64,000 bases of DNA from RHKX01 sp963823275 (GTDB lineage: Bacteria; Actinomycetota; Thermoleophilia; Solirubrobacterales; 70-9), in NCBI GenBank assembly GCA_963823275.1, contig CAWGKW010000002.1, positions 682,001 through 746,000 of the forward strand. Direction: 5' to 3'. The number at the start of each line of letters is the position of its first letter. The stretch's first letter is position 1. A program made the position numbers and the translations under genes. Shown one piece after another: positions 1 through 8,204 of the stretch. The notes beneath the pieces are model-generated. The model searched no databases. It saw only the letters and a program-made list of their open reading frames with translations, and was not told the DNA's origin.

Positions 1-824
1 TGACCGGCTCGATCGCGATCCTCACCGAGGCGGTCCACTCGGCGATCGATCTGGTCGCGTCCTTGATCGCGCTCTTCTCGGTCCGCAAGGCCGAGGAGCC
101 GGCGGATGAGGACCATCCGTACGGACACGAGAAGGCGGAGAACGTCGCCGCCGGCGCCGAGGCGATGCTGATCCTGCTCGGCGCGGCGATCATCGTGCTG
201 GAGGCGATCCGTCGTCTGGTCAACGGCTCGGAGGTCAACGACGTCGGGATCGGCATCGCGATCATCGGCATCTCGATCGTCGCCAACCTGGTGGTTTCGG
301 GTTATCTCTACCGCCGGGCCACCGCGCTCGAGTCCCCGGCACTGGAGGGCGATGCCGCGCACCTGCGCGCCGACGCCGTCACCTCGATCGCCGTGCTGGT
401 CGGCCTGGTGCTGGTTCAGGTCACCGGGAACGCAGCCTTCGACTCGATCGCGGCGCTGGTGGTCGCGGTCGCGATCGTCGCGACCGGGATCCGGCTTGCG
501 CGTCGATCCGGCCGGGTGCTGATGGACGAGGCGCTGCCGGACGCCGAGCTGGACCGGATCGAGCAGGTGATCGCGGCAGTCAGGCTCCCGGAGATGGCCG
601 GCTACCACAAGCTGCGCGGGCGAAGCGCGGGATCACGCCGCCATATCGACATGCACGTGCAGTTCCGCTCGGGAACGAGCCTCGAGGAGGCGCATCGACA
701 GGCACACGACCTGCGCGACGCGATCGAGGCGGAGTTCACCAATGCCGACGTCCTGATTCACGTTGAGCCGGAGCAGTCCTATCGCGGGGCGACGGACGGG
801 ACCGGCCCGTTCCGACAGGGTTGA
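1..824 (+). CDS. Cation diffusion facilitator (CDF) family metal transporter, 5' end missing
   Basis: Membrane antiporter that exports divalent metals such as Zn, Co or Fe in exchange for protons. The frame is already open at the left edge (first full codon at 3), so the N-terminus and first helix lie outside the window. The visible part begins in a helix carrying the HSAID metal-site motif. It continues with the DEDHPYGHEK loop typical of CDF proteins, further hydrophobic helices (one with HLRADAV, the second metal-site helix), and a soluble C-terminal ferredoxin-like domain ending near 824. The family is clear; the metal cannot be told from sequence. Confidence 0.9.
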   Translation, partial: TGSIAILTEAVHSAIDLVASLIALFSVRKAEEPADEDHPYGHEKAENVAAGAEAMLILLGAAIIVLEAIRRLVNGSEVNDVGIGIAIIGISIVANLVVSGYLYRRATALESPALEGDAAHLRADAVTSIAVLVGLVLVQVTGNAAFDSIAALVVAVAIVATGIRLARRSGRVLMDEALPDAELDRIEQVIAAVRLPEMAGYHKLRGRSAGSRRHIDMHVQFRSGTSLEEAHRQAHDLRDAIEAEFTNADVLIHVEPEQSYRGATDGTGPFRQG

Positions 825-846
825 ACCCTCGCGAAGGGTCGCCCGC

Positions 847-987
847 TCAGGTCAGGTTCACGGCGCCGGCGAGGCCGACGGCGATCAGGGTTACGGCGTA
901 GCCCGTGTATCCGTTGAGCGCGAGCAGTAAAGCCGCGACGAGACAGATCCCCAGCACCGTGATCCAGGAGGTTCTCGCGAGGTCCAC
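847..987 (-). CDS. Small two-helix membrane protein (hypothetical)
   Basis: A 46-residue frame with a GTG start. It is almost entirely hydrophobic, with two predicted helices separated by a short NGYTGYA turn, and ends convergently with the CDF gene. I do not recognise a family. The start is a guess: the frame stays open further upstream, but that part is arginine- and proline-rich shadow sequence. Conservation in relatives would decide whether it is real. Confidence 0.4.
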   Translation of the reverse strand: MDLARTSWITVLGICLVAALLLALNGYTGYAVTLIAVGLAGAVNLT

Positions 988-1035
988 GACCGCTATTTTG
1001 CATGAGATGACGAATCGGCGTCCACGCTCAAAGCG

Positions 1036-1389
1036 GTGAGCACGAAAACTGCAGGTTCGGGTTCCGCAGCGGAGGCGGCCTTGAAGGACCTGATCGCGTC
1101 GAGCCCCGGCCTGAGGGCATGCGCGATTCTCGATCTGAAGGGCGCCGTCGTCGCCGAGAGCGCGCCGAACGAGTGGGCGGCGGGGGCGACCGAGATCTGG
1201 AGCGCGGCGACCGACGAATCCAGGCCTGAGCCGACGCAGGTCCACGTCGCCAACGACGACGGCGAGGTCTACGCGGTTCGCGGCCGGGCGGGCTCGGCGA
1301 TCGCCGTGGCCGATCGATTCACCCTCGCCTCGCTCATGTTCTGCGATCTCCGATCGGCTCTCCGCCGGCTCGAGGGGCCTCCGGCGTGA
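1036..1389 (+). CDS. Roadblock/LC7-like domain protein
   Basis: A 117-residue soluble protein with a GTG start. The pattern of an N-terminal helix, a strand of the type ACAILDLKGAVVAES, a second strand pair around VYAVRG and a C-terminal amphipathic helix resembles Roadblock/LC7 proteins. In bacteria those usually pair with small GTPases (MglB-like). No GTPase gene is adjacent, so the role is open. Its stop overlaps the next start by GTGA, indicating co-translation. The family call rests on the fold-like pattern only. Confidence 0.5.
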   Translation: MSTKTAGSGSAAEAALKDLIASSPGLRACAILDLKGAVVAESAPNEWAAGATEIWSAATDESRPEPTQVHVANDDGEVYAVRGRAGSAIAVADRFTLASLMFCDLRSALRRLEGPPA

Positions 1390-1598
1390 TCGAGAAGCCG
1401 CACCGCTTTCTGCTCGATCGGGTCTCCTCCTACGGCGAGGAGGGCAAGGCCTACCTGCGCCGCCGGAAGATGCGCAGCCGTCCCTTCGCTCGCGTCTGGT
1501 TCGCGGGTGGGGAGGAGGTGGCGCTGGATTCGGGACCCAACGGAGAGCGGCTCTTCGACGTTGCCGCCGGCCTGATCGACTCCAACGACGAGGCCTAG
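1386..1598 (+). CDS. Small hypothetical protein
   Basis: A 70-residue, charged, soluble protein starting with GTG inside the stop codon of the roadblock-like gene, so the two are probably translated together. It has a basic middle (YLRRRKMRSRPF) and an acidic C-terminus. No family recognised. Confidence 0.5.
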   Translation: MIEKPHRFLLDRVSSYGEEGKAYLRRRKMRSRPFARVWFAGGEEVALDSGPNGERLFDVAAGLIDSNDEA

Positions 1599-1642
1599 GG
1601 GACTGAGGGGGCGCGGAATCCGACCGCGGGGTTAGCGGGTAA

Positions 1643-1882
1643 ATGTCAGTCGTCGATCTGTCCGGGCTCGCCCCGGAGGAGTTGGATGCAGTCGAGTCGG
1701 CGCTCGAGCGTGAGCCGGAGCTCGGCGACGAGCTCGAGATGATCCTCGGCGCCCTCGAGGGGGGCGTTCGCATCGCCTTCTGGCGGGCCTTCATCGATCA
1801 CGGTGGAACCGGTGATCGTCCTGCCGCTGCGGTCCTGCCGGCCCTCGTGGCTGCGGCGAGGGGCCGAGCCGGTCGGGCCTGA
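1643..1882 (+). CDS. Small hypothetical protein
   Basis: A 79-residue frame with an ATG start 44 nt after the preceding gene. The first 50 residues are acidic and helical, the tail is alanine/arginine-rich. No recognised domain. It is co-directional with the two small genes before it and may form an operon with them. Moderately supported by codon pattern only. Confidence 0.4.
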   Translation: MSVVDLSGLAPEELDAVESALEREPELGDELEMILGALEGGVRIAFWRAFIDHGGTGDRPAAAVLPALVAAARGRAGRA

Positions 1883-1969
1883 GCCACGGGGGGCGTCGGC
1901 CCCCGGGCCGGGATTGACGGGACGAGGCGCCGGGTTTCCGGGGTCCTTGCCCGATCAGGAGGAGCTTCG

Positions 1970-3873
1970 ATGAGCCCGACTTCATGCCCGCCCGCCCCGC
2001 GCCTGTCCGCGATCACGACGGTTGCGGCGGCGATGGCGTTCCTGGTTGCGATCACCGCCCTGGCCCTCGAGCCCGCGGCGGCTTCCGCCGGGCGCTACCA
2101 GGTCGTCCAATGCGATCGCTCCAACCGAGCATTCACTGACGCTCGGTTCGAGCGGGTGAACGGTGGCGACTACGGGTTCCTGTACCGCTGCGAGGATGAT
2201 GAGGACGGGAACTCGCTACAGATCAGGTCGATCACCGGAGCTCCACAGGGGCGTTACGGCCGGATCTCCTGGGAGGCGCCCGGCGAGACGCGGATCGTCG
2301 GCGTTCAGCTGGAGGCGCGGATGCGAAGCGACGCCGGCCAGCAGGCCCGGCTGTCCTTTCTCGACGATGCGGGAGCCGAGGTCGGCAGAATCGCGACGGG
2401 AAGCGACGCGGCGGGCTCGTTCGAGAGCTACGGGCGCCTGCTCGGCGACGGGGGCCGCCGGGGGTTCGCGGCGACCCTCACCTGCGTTGAACGCGATGGT
2501 TGCCGGACCAGCGACCAGGCCCGCAACTGGGTCCGTTCGATCGAGCTGACCCTCGAGGACAGGACGCCGCCGGCCATCGTCGCGGGCGGTTCGCTGAGCA
2601 CGGACGGCTGGAAGCGCGGGGACGGCACGATCGGAGCGGCCGCCTCGGATGGCGGGTCGGGCGTTCGGAGCTTCGAGGTCCGCGTCAACGGGTCGGTCGT
2701 GGCTCCGTCACAGACCGTTCCCTGCTCGTTGATCGCCGGCAGCCCTCGTGCGACCCTGCTGCGTCCCTGCCCTTCCGTCCACGCCGTTGAGTCCGCCGCC
2801 GACACCCGCTCGGCACCCTTCGTGGACGGGGCCAACGCCGTTCGCATCTGCGCGTCCGACTATGGGTCGGGTGGGCTGCCGGGATGCGTGGAGCACAAGC
2901 TGATGGTCGATAACGCTCCTCCCGAGATCGCGTTCGCCAACTCCCAGGACCCTGAGGATCCAGAGCTGATCCGAGCCTTCGCTGTCGATCACCATTCGGG
3001 CTTGCGCTCGGCGGCGATCGCCTACCGGCCTCTTTCGGGCGGGACCTGGCGCGAGCTGCCGACCGAGATTGCGGCCGGCGAGCTCCGGGCGCGCGTGGAT
3101 TCGGCCGCGGAGCCGAGTGGCCGGTACGTCTTTCGCGCGGTGGCCGGGGATTCAGCCGGCAACTAGCTCGGTGACCACCTCGAGAACCGACGGCAGCCCG
3201 ATGATCGTGGATTTTCCACTGCGCGAAGTGACCGGACTCAGCGCCGGCATCGACGGCGAGGTCCGGGCCCGGACCCGATACGGCTCGCAGCCCGAGTTGC
3301 GGGCGGTGCTCCGCGGGCCGGGCGGTCGCCCGCTTGCGGGCCAGGAAGTCGAGGTGGTGGAGCGTTTCGATCCCGGATCCTCGCTCGAGCCGATCGGCCG
3401 GACCGTGAGAACCGACGCGAACGGGCGGATCTCCGTGCGTGTTTCTCGCGGCCCGTCGCGGGCCCTCCGGGTGGGATACGCGGGCACGCGGCGCTACCTC
3501 TCCGCTCAATCGCAGGAGCTGACCCTCGCCGTCGGGGGGTCGGCGAAGATCGATCCGTTCCCACAAGCGCCTTCGAGCTGGGCGGCGCGTCGGATTCCGC
3601 GGATCGATCGGGGCCTTCGGTGCGTCGATCCCGAAGGGGAAGCTCGTGGAATTGCAGGTGAGGGGAGGAGGGGTGCGGCGCTACCGCACCGTCGGTCGGG
3701 CGTTTCGGACCGACCCCCAGGGCAACTGGCGCATGCGATACCGATTCGACCGCTTCTACGAGGCGCCGACTCACTACCGGTTTCGGCTCAAGGTCTCCCG
3801 TGAGCGGAGCTTCCCCTACCTGACGCCGGCGATCTCGCCGGCGCGGAGGCTGACGGTGCTGCCGAGGCGGTGA
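1970..3873 (+). CDS. Secreted Ig-like surface protein, broken by two +1 frameshifts
   Basis: Strong AGGAGG site before ATG 1970. Residues 1-40 are a signal peptide ending near AAASAG, followed by a lectin-like region and Ig/bacterial-Ig modules (two TPP/APP strand starts). The first frame stops at TAG 3164-3166, but the same protein continues one base later (VTTSRTDGSP onward). Near 3550 it shifts by +1 again, giving the usual C-terminal repeat with IPKGKLVELQVR and RAFRTD, and ends at 3873. Both breaks have the same sign. Either this is a pseudogene or the assembly carries inserted bases. A cell-envelope role is inferred; there is no enzymatic motif. Confidence 0.7.
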
Positions 3874-3880
3874 GCGCAGC

Positions 3881-4351
3881 TCAGGTGTCGTAGCGGCCGA
3901 GGTCCCTGTCGAGGCGCCGTTGGTCGTCGGAGTTCGGATCGGCGGTGGGGGCCGGCTCGTCGTCGTCCTCACGCTGACTGCGGCGCCACCGAAATGCCGC
4001 CAATCCGACCGCCACCGCCCCGGCGAGCACCGCAACGGCCGGGAAGATCCAGCCTCCGAGGAGGTCGAAGCCGTCGTCGCCTGGGACGGCGAGCACCTCG
4101 GAGCCGTACTCGTCGACGAGCGCGGCCTTGATCTGCTCCTTGTCCTTGCCCTGAGCGATCAGCTCGTTGATGAATACCCGCTCCCGTTCGGCCTGCGGGG
4201 CGTTGGAGAGCTGGAGGGTCGTGCCGCAGATCGTGCACATGACCTCGTCCTCGATGTCGGGCAGGGAGGCGGCGGCGGCGAACGCGTTCACGGATGGGTT
4301 CAGCGCCCCCAGGAGGGTGACGGACAGTAGGGCGGTCAGGAGCCTCCTCAT
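3881..4351 (-). CDS. ccmH: Cytochrome c maturation thiol protein CcmH
   Basis: A 156-residue membrane-anchored protein with a signal peptide (about residues 1-26), a periplasm-facing domain with the redox pair CTIC (residues 39-42, replacing the more usual LRCxxC context) and one C-terminal helix followed by an acidic tail. CcmH reduces apocytochrome CxxCH thiols during System I haem attachment. It starts inside the stop of the thioredoxin-like gene (ATGA overlap), so the two redox partners are co-translated. ccmE and ccmF lie about 3.4-6 kb away on the other strand. Confidence 0.8.
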   Translation of the reverse strand: MRRLLTALLSVTLLGALNPSVNAFAAAASLPDIEDEVMCTICGTTLQLSNAPQAERERVFINELIAQGKDKEQIKAALVDEYGSEVLAVPGDDGFDLLGGWIFPAVAVLAGAVAVGLAAFRWRRSQREDDDEPAPTADPNSDDQRRLDRDLGRYDT

Positions 4352-4875
4352 TCGGTCTCGGCCGCTCCGGTGATCAGCGGCTGCACCTGCTCGGCGAAGA
4401 ACCTGTCGTCCACCGCGCCCCGCTGAATCAGCGCGAGGTCGCCGTTCGGATCGATCAGGAAGGTCTCGGGCAGAGCGAAGATCCCGTATGCGTCCTTACG
4501 CTCCCCGTCGCCGTCGTGGAGCATCTCGTAGGTCAGGTCGTACTCGCGCACGAAATCGAGTGCATCGCCGCTCAGGTCCTCGGTGTCCATGCCGATCACG
4601 ACCACCTCGTCGCGGTTTTCCCGGGCGAACCGCTCGATCGCCGGGGCCTCCTCCCGACATGGATCGCACCACGACGCCCAGAAGTTCAGCAGCACCCATT
4701 TCCCACGGTGGTCGGCGAGGCTGACCTCGCCCGATCCGCCCAGCCGCTCGACGGCAGCGTCGGGAGCGGGCTCGCCGACGGCGATCTGAGCCCCCTCCTT
4801 GGCGACCAGTCCGAACGCAAGTAGACCGATGAAGGCGATCGCCGCGAGGACGGCGAGAAATCCACGGTTGCTCAT
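4348..4875 (-). CDS. TlpA/ResA/CcmG-type thiol-disulfide oxidoreductase
   Basis: A 175-residue membrane-tethered thioredoxin-fold protein. One N-terminal helix (about residues 5-24) anchors it outside the membrane. The catalytic motif is WASWCDPC and the cis-proline segment is ALPETFLIDP. In the System I pathway such proteins (CcmG/DsbE) pass electrons to CcmH, which fits the overlap with ccmH. No Shine-Dalgarno is visible; TAACCT at 4889-4884 sits 8 nt before the ATG, suggesting a leaderless mRNA. Confidence 0.85.
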   Translation of the reverse strand: MSNRGFLAVLAAIAFIGLLAFGLVAKEGAQIAVGEPAPDAAVERLGGSGEVSLADHRGKWVLLNFWASWCDPCREEAPAIERFARENRDEVVVIGMDTEDLSGDALDFVREYDLTYEMLHDGDGERKDAYGIFALPETFLIDPNGDLALIQRGAVDDRFFAEQVQPLITGAAETE

Positions 4876-4883
4876 CGGCGGGG

Positions 4884-4889
4884 AGGTTA
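4884..4889 (-). promoter_or_regulatory. Candidate -10 box of the thioredoxin-like gene
   Basis: TAACCT on the minus strand, 8 nt before the ATG at 4875. It fits the TAnnnT leaderless pattern seen at many genes here. Confidence 0.5.
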
Positions 4890-4986
4890 GAGGTGGCGGG
4901 TGCTCGACTCGCTTGAACGGGGCGGTGCGCTCGCTAGGGTGACGACCTGTGATCGGGTATCCGTCAACGCGAAGAGGGGGCTGAGG

Positions 4987-5430
4987 GTGAGCGAATCGGG
5001 GAGCGATCATCCACAGCTGGGCGCGCCCGCGCCGGCGGCCGCGCCCGGCTTCTATCCCGACCCCGACGATCCCTACTCGGAGCGGTACTGGGACGGCAGC
5101 AACTGGACCGACGAGCCGCTGCCGGCGGCGCCGGGTCCCGGCTTCTACCCCGACCCCAACGACCCCCAGGTCGAGAGGTACTGGGACGGCAAGAAGTGGA
5201 CGGAGAGCCGCCAGCCCATTCGCGCAGGGGACCAGAAGGAACAGGACGCAAGCGGCGTGATCATCGCCGGCTACATCTTCGCCGTGTTGTTGCCGCTCGT
5301 CGGCTTCATCATCGGCCTGACCCAGATCAACAAGAGTCGCCACGGCATCTGGGTCGTGGTCGCCTCGGTTGTCGCGTTCATGATCTGGCTGGCGATCTTC
5401 AGCGGCGACGCCGCCAACGCCGGCCCGTGA
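4987..5430 (+). CDS. DUF2510 double-domain membrane protein
   Basis: Starts at GTG 4987 behind a GGGGG-rich site. Two DUF2510 units follow, each of the type PGFYPDP with YWDG and W in fixed positions (about residues 17-40 and 46-70). A hydrophobic C-terminal part has two helices resembling DUF4190. DUF2510 is a short actinobacterial module of unknown function usually placed before membrane helices. TAGGGT at 4935-4940 is a plausible -10 box. Longer starts upstream are possible but lack support. Confidence 0.8.
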   Translation: MSESGSDHPQLGAPAPAAAPGFYPDPDDPYSERYWDGSNWTDEPLPAAPGPGFYPDPNDPQVERYWDGKKWTESRQPIRAGDQKEQDASGVIIAGYIFAVLLPLVGFIIGLTQINKSRHGIWVVVASVVAFMIWLAIFSGDAANAGP

Positions 5431-5467
5431 GGCGCGACCGGCGCGGCGAGCGCGGCCTCGGCCAAGC

Positions 5468-5473
5468 TATGTT
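5468..5473 (+). promoter_or_regulatory. Candidate -10 box of tRNA-Gly
   Basis: TATGTT lies 11 nt upstream of the mature 5' end of the tRNA gene. Confidence 0.4.
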
Positions 5474-5484
5474 TCTCAGCCCGC

Positions 5485-5555
5485 GCGGGTGTAGCTCAAT
5501 GGCAGAGCACCAGCTTCCCAAGCTGGTGACGGGGGTTCGATTCCCCTCACCCGCT
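5485..5555 (+). tRNA. tRNA-Gly (anticodon CCC)
   Basis: A 71-nt cloverleaf. The acceptor stem GCGGGTG pairs with CACCCGC and the discriminator is T. The D arm contains TAGCTCAATGGCAGAGCA. The anticodon stem CCAGC/GCTGG carries loop TTCCCAA with anticodon CCC. The T loop is GGTTCGATTCC. No CCA is encoded. Confidence 0.97.
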
Positions 5556-5612
5556 CTGGCGGCCTGGGGGGCGCCGGGCTCGGCACCCGCATTTCTCCTT
5601 GGCGGTCTGGGT

Positions 5613-6314
5613 CTAGGTCGGCTGGGAGCTGGGGCGGATCAGGATCTCGTTGACGTCGACGCGATCGGGCTGTGAGATCGCGTAGACGATCGCCTCGGCG
5701 ATGTCGTCGGCTTCGAGAGCCCCGGTCGGGCGATTGTCGAAGAAGGGCGTGTCGACCATGCCGGGCTCGATCAGGGTTACCTTGATCGAGCCGTTCTCGT
5801 GAATCTGGCGGAGCTCCTGGCGCAGTGACTCGCCGATCGCGGTGGCGGCCCACTTGGTCGCGGAGTAGAGGGATCCGGGCAGCGCTCGGCGCCCGGCGAC
5901 GGAGCTGGTGATCAGGAAGTGGCCGTGACCCCGGTCGAGCAGGTGGGGGAGGGTGGCCCGCACCGTGTAGGCGACCCCGAGGACGTTGGTCAGCACCATC
6001 GACTTCCAGTGCTCAGGGGACTCCTCGAGGAATCCCCGGGAGGCCCCAAAGCCGGCGTTCGCGAAGACGACGTCGATGCCGCCGAAGCGCTCGATCGCGG
6101 CATCGACCAGCTCCGAGTTCTGCTCCCACTCGGTGACGTCGCAGGCCTTGACCATGACGTCGTCGCCGCCCAGCTCGGCGGCGAGTTCGGCCAGCGGCTT
6201 CTCTCGACGCGCCGAGAGAACCAGGCGGTTGCCCTCGGCATGCAGGCGCTTGGCGGTGGCGGCACCGATACCTGTGCTGGCCCCCGTGATCAGAATGGTC
6301 CTCGGCTCGGCCAT
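5613..6314 (-). CDS. Short-chain dehydrogenase/reductase (SDR)
   Basis: NAD(P)-dependent oxidoreductase of the classical SDR fold. It has the cofactor loop TGASTGIG near the N-terminus, the NAG motif in VFANAGFG, a catalytic Ser in ITSSVAG and the YSATK Tyr-Lys pair, followed by PGMVDTPF. About 233 residues, normal for the family. ATG 6314 gives the usual MAEPRTILITGAS beginning; an in-frame ATG at 6326 would add four residues. No Shine-Dalgarno is seen for either. The substrate cannot be inferred, and the gene stands alone between tRNA-Gly and the antiporter. Confidence 0.88.
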   Translation of the reverse strand: MAEPRTILITGASTGIGAATAKRLHAEGNRLVLSARREKPLAELAAELGGDDVMVKACDVTEWEQNSELVDAAIERFGGIDVVFANAGFGASRGFLEESPEHWKSMVLTNVLGVAYTVRATLPHLLDRGHGHFLITSSVAGRRALPGSLYSATKWAATAIGESLRQELRQIHENGSIKVTLIEPGMVDTPFFDNRPTGALEADDIAEAIVYAISQPDRVDVNEILIRPSSQPT

Positions 6315-6345
6315 GGCCACATTCATAGCAACGTCGGGGGTGCGG

Positions 6346-7638
6346 TCACGGCCCGCCGGCCACCGGGTGGGGTTGACCGCGCGCCGCTGAACGGCGCGTC
6401 GGAACGTCGGGCACCTCGCCGAACTCCGGAGCTTCCGGCGGCAGGGTCTTGACCCACTCGGCGTAACGGCCGCTGATCGGGCGGGCACTGAAGCCGTGGG
6501 CGACGATGCTGAGGATCACGGTGAAGAGCGTCGTCAGAACGATCGTGTCGATGTTCGTCAGTTGCCGGTCCTCCTCGAGGACGACCAGCGCGAGCACGAC
6601 CGACGCCAGGCCGCGCGGGCCGAACCAGCCGATGAAAGCGACGGTCGGTCCGCGCAGCCCCGAGCCGAGCAGGGCGAGCGCTACCGGCAGCATCCGCACC
6701 ACCGTCAGGCTCAGAACCCCGTAGGCACAGACCTCCCAGGTGATCTGGTCGAAGAGCTCGACCGCGAACAGCCCGAGGGCGAAGAACACGAACGCGCTGA
6801 CCACCGCGCCCTCCTCGTCGGCGAATCCCAATGCCGGCCGGCGCTCTCTGCCCAACCGCGAGCCGGCGAACAGTCCGCCCACGAACGCTGCGATGAAGCC
6901 GCTGCCCCCCAGCTCCTCCGTGAACACGAAGAGTGCGATCGCCGCGCCCGCCATGGCCAGTTGCTCGGATGTCTGGCTGGACCAACCGTCGCGCCGAGCG
7001 CGCCGGGCCAACTCACCTGCCACGGCGCCGACCGCGAGACCGGCAAGCACGCCGATGCCGACCTTCTGAGCCAGGGTGGTGGCCCAGAACGACGCCGGCT
7101 CGAGCCCCTCGGTCACGGTCGCGCCGGCCACGAACAGGAGCAGGAACGGGACGGCGAGGCCGTCGTTGAGTCCGGCTTCGACGTTCAGCGCCTGACGGAT
7201 TCGTCCGGGCACCCGGACGTCCTCGACGACGGCGGCGCCGAGGGCAGCGTCGGTCGGTGCCAGGATCGCGGCGAGCGCCGCGCATTCCCACCCGTCGAGC
7301 CGACCGAACAGAAACACCCCGACAAGCGTTCCCAGCCCGATCGACCCGAGCATGCCGGGACCGAGCAGGCGGGTCGGGAGCCCCGCGCCCTGGCGCAGCC
7401 GTGCGAGGTTGACCCGGGACGCATCCGAAAACAGCACGAGCACGAGCGCGATCTCCGCGAGGCTCAACAGCAGGCTCGCCGGTTCGCCGCCGGACAAGGG
7501 GGCAATTGCGCCCGTCAGCGCGACCGCGGCACCCGCGACCACGAACACGAGCGGCCGCGAGAGGCCCCAGCGCTCGACGCGTACCGCCAGGAGCCCATAT
7601 ACCGCGACGACCGAAGCGAAGATCCCGAGGCCGAGCAT
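6346..7638 (-). CDS. Cation:proton antiporter, CPA1 (NhaP-like) family
   Basis: A 430-residue polytopic membrane protein with about 12 hydrophobic helices and a short hydrophilic C-terminus. Hallmarks are LAPTDAALG and the ion-binding ND pair in NVEAGLNDG, both typical of Na+(K+)/H+ exchangers of the NhaP/CPA1 type. It probably handles pH and sodium homeostasis. ATG 7638 lacks a Shine-Dalgarno; TAGGCT at 7652-7647 is 8 nt upstream, indicating a leaderless transcript. Divergent from ccmE. Confidence 0.88.
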   Translation of the reverse strand: MLGLGIFASVVAVYGLLAVRVERWGLSRPLVFVVAGAAVALTGAIAPLSGGEPASLLLSLAEIALVLVLFSDASRVNLARLRQGAGLPTRLLGPGMLGSIGLGTLVGVFLFGRLDGWECAALAAILAPTDAALGAAVVEDVRVPGRIRQALNVEAGLNDGLAVPFLLLFVAGATVTEGLEPASFWATTLAQKVGIGVLAGLAVGAVAGELARRARRDGWSSQTSEQLAMAGAAIALFVFTEELGGSGFIAAFVGGLFAGSRLGRERRPALGFADEEGAVVSAFVFFALGLFAVELFDQITWEVCAYGVLSLTVVRMLPVALALLGSGLRGPTVAFIGWFGPRGLASVVLALVVLEEDRQLTNIDTIVLTTLFTVILSIVAHGFSARPISGRYAEWVKTLPPEAPEFGEVPDVPTRRSAARGQPHPVAGGP

Positions 7639-7646
7639 GCATCGCG

Positions 7647-7652
7647 AGCCTA
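7647..7652 (-). promoter_or_regulatory. Candidate -10 box of the antiporter gene
   Basis: TAGGCT on the minus strand, 8 nt before the ATG, with no ribosome-binding site between. Confidence 0.5.
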
Positions 7653-7732
7653 GCCTCGATCAGCTAACCGGGGTCGCCACGCCTCTCTGGCCAACCTGTC
7701 CGAGCGGGCACCCTGCGATAATTTCAACCTCG

Positions 7733-8161
7733 ATGGATCACGACCGCAAGCGACAGATCCGCCTCGTCGTCGCGCTCTCAGTCGCGGTGTTGTTGGCCGT
7801 TGCGCTGATCTACACCTCCTTCAGCGCGGGGACCGAGGCCCGCGAGCCCTCCGAGGTGCTCGCCGCGGGTCCGAGCAGCGAGACGTTCCAGTTGACCGGC
7901 GAGGTCACCGAGTACCAGCGCGAGGGGGCCGATCTGGAGTTCGAGATCGTCGATCGCGAGGGCGGCGAGGAACAGCTCCCGGTTTCCTACAGCGGGATCG
8001 TTCCCGACCCGTTTCGCGAGGGACGCGAGGTGATCGTCACCGGCAGGCTCGACGACAGCGGAGTCTTCATGGCCGAGAAGGACAGCCTGATCACCAAGTG
8101 CCCGTCGAAGTTCGCGGCCGAGGCCGCCGCCGACCCCGAGCACGTCGTGATCGACCAGTGA
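7733..8161 (+). CDS. ccmE: Haem chaperone CcmE, Cys-type variant
   Basis: A 142-residue protein with one N-terminal helix (about residues 10-28) and an outside-facing OB-fold domain that carries haem to CcmF in System I cytochrome c maturation. In classical CcmE the haem binds a His in HxxxY. Here the corresponding C-terminal segment reads TKCPSKF, so Cys replaces His, as in the CxxxY variants of archaea and some Gram-positive and deltaproteobacterial lines, and Phe replaces Tyr. ATG 7733 is the start; the open frame before it is shadow. ccmF follows after 43 nt. Confidence 0.85.
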   Translation: MDHDRKRQIRLVVALSVAVLLAVALIYTSFSAGTEAREPSEVLAAGPSSETFQLTGEVTEYQREGADLEFEIVDREGGEEQLPVSYSGIVPDPFREGREVIVTGRLDDSGVFMAEKDSLITKCPSKFAAEAAADPEHVVIDQ

Positions 8162-8204
8162 ACTCCGCCTCGGCTGGTCTCCAGGTCTCCTCGCAAGAGG
8201 GCTG

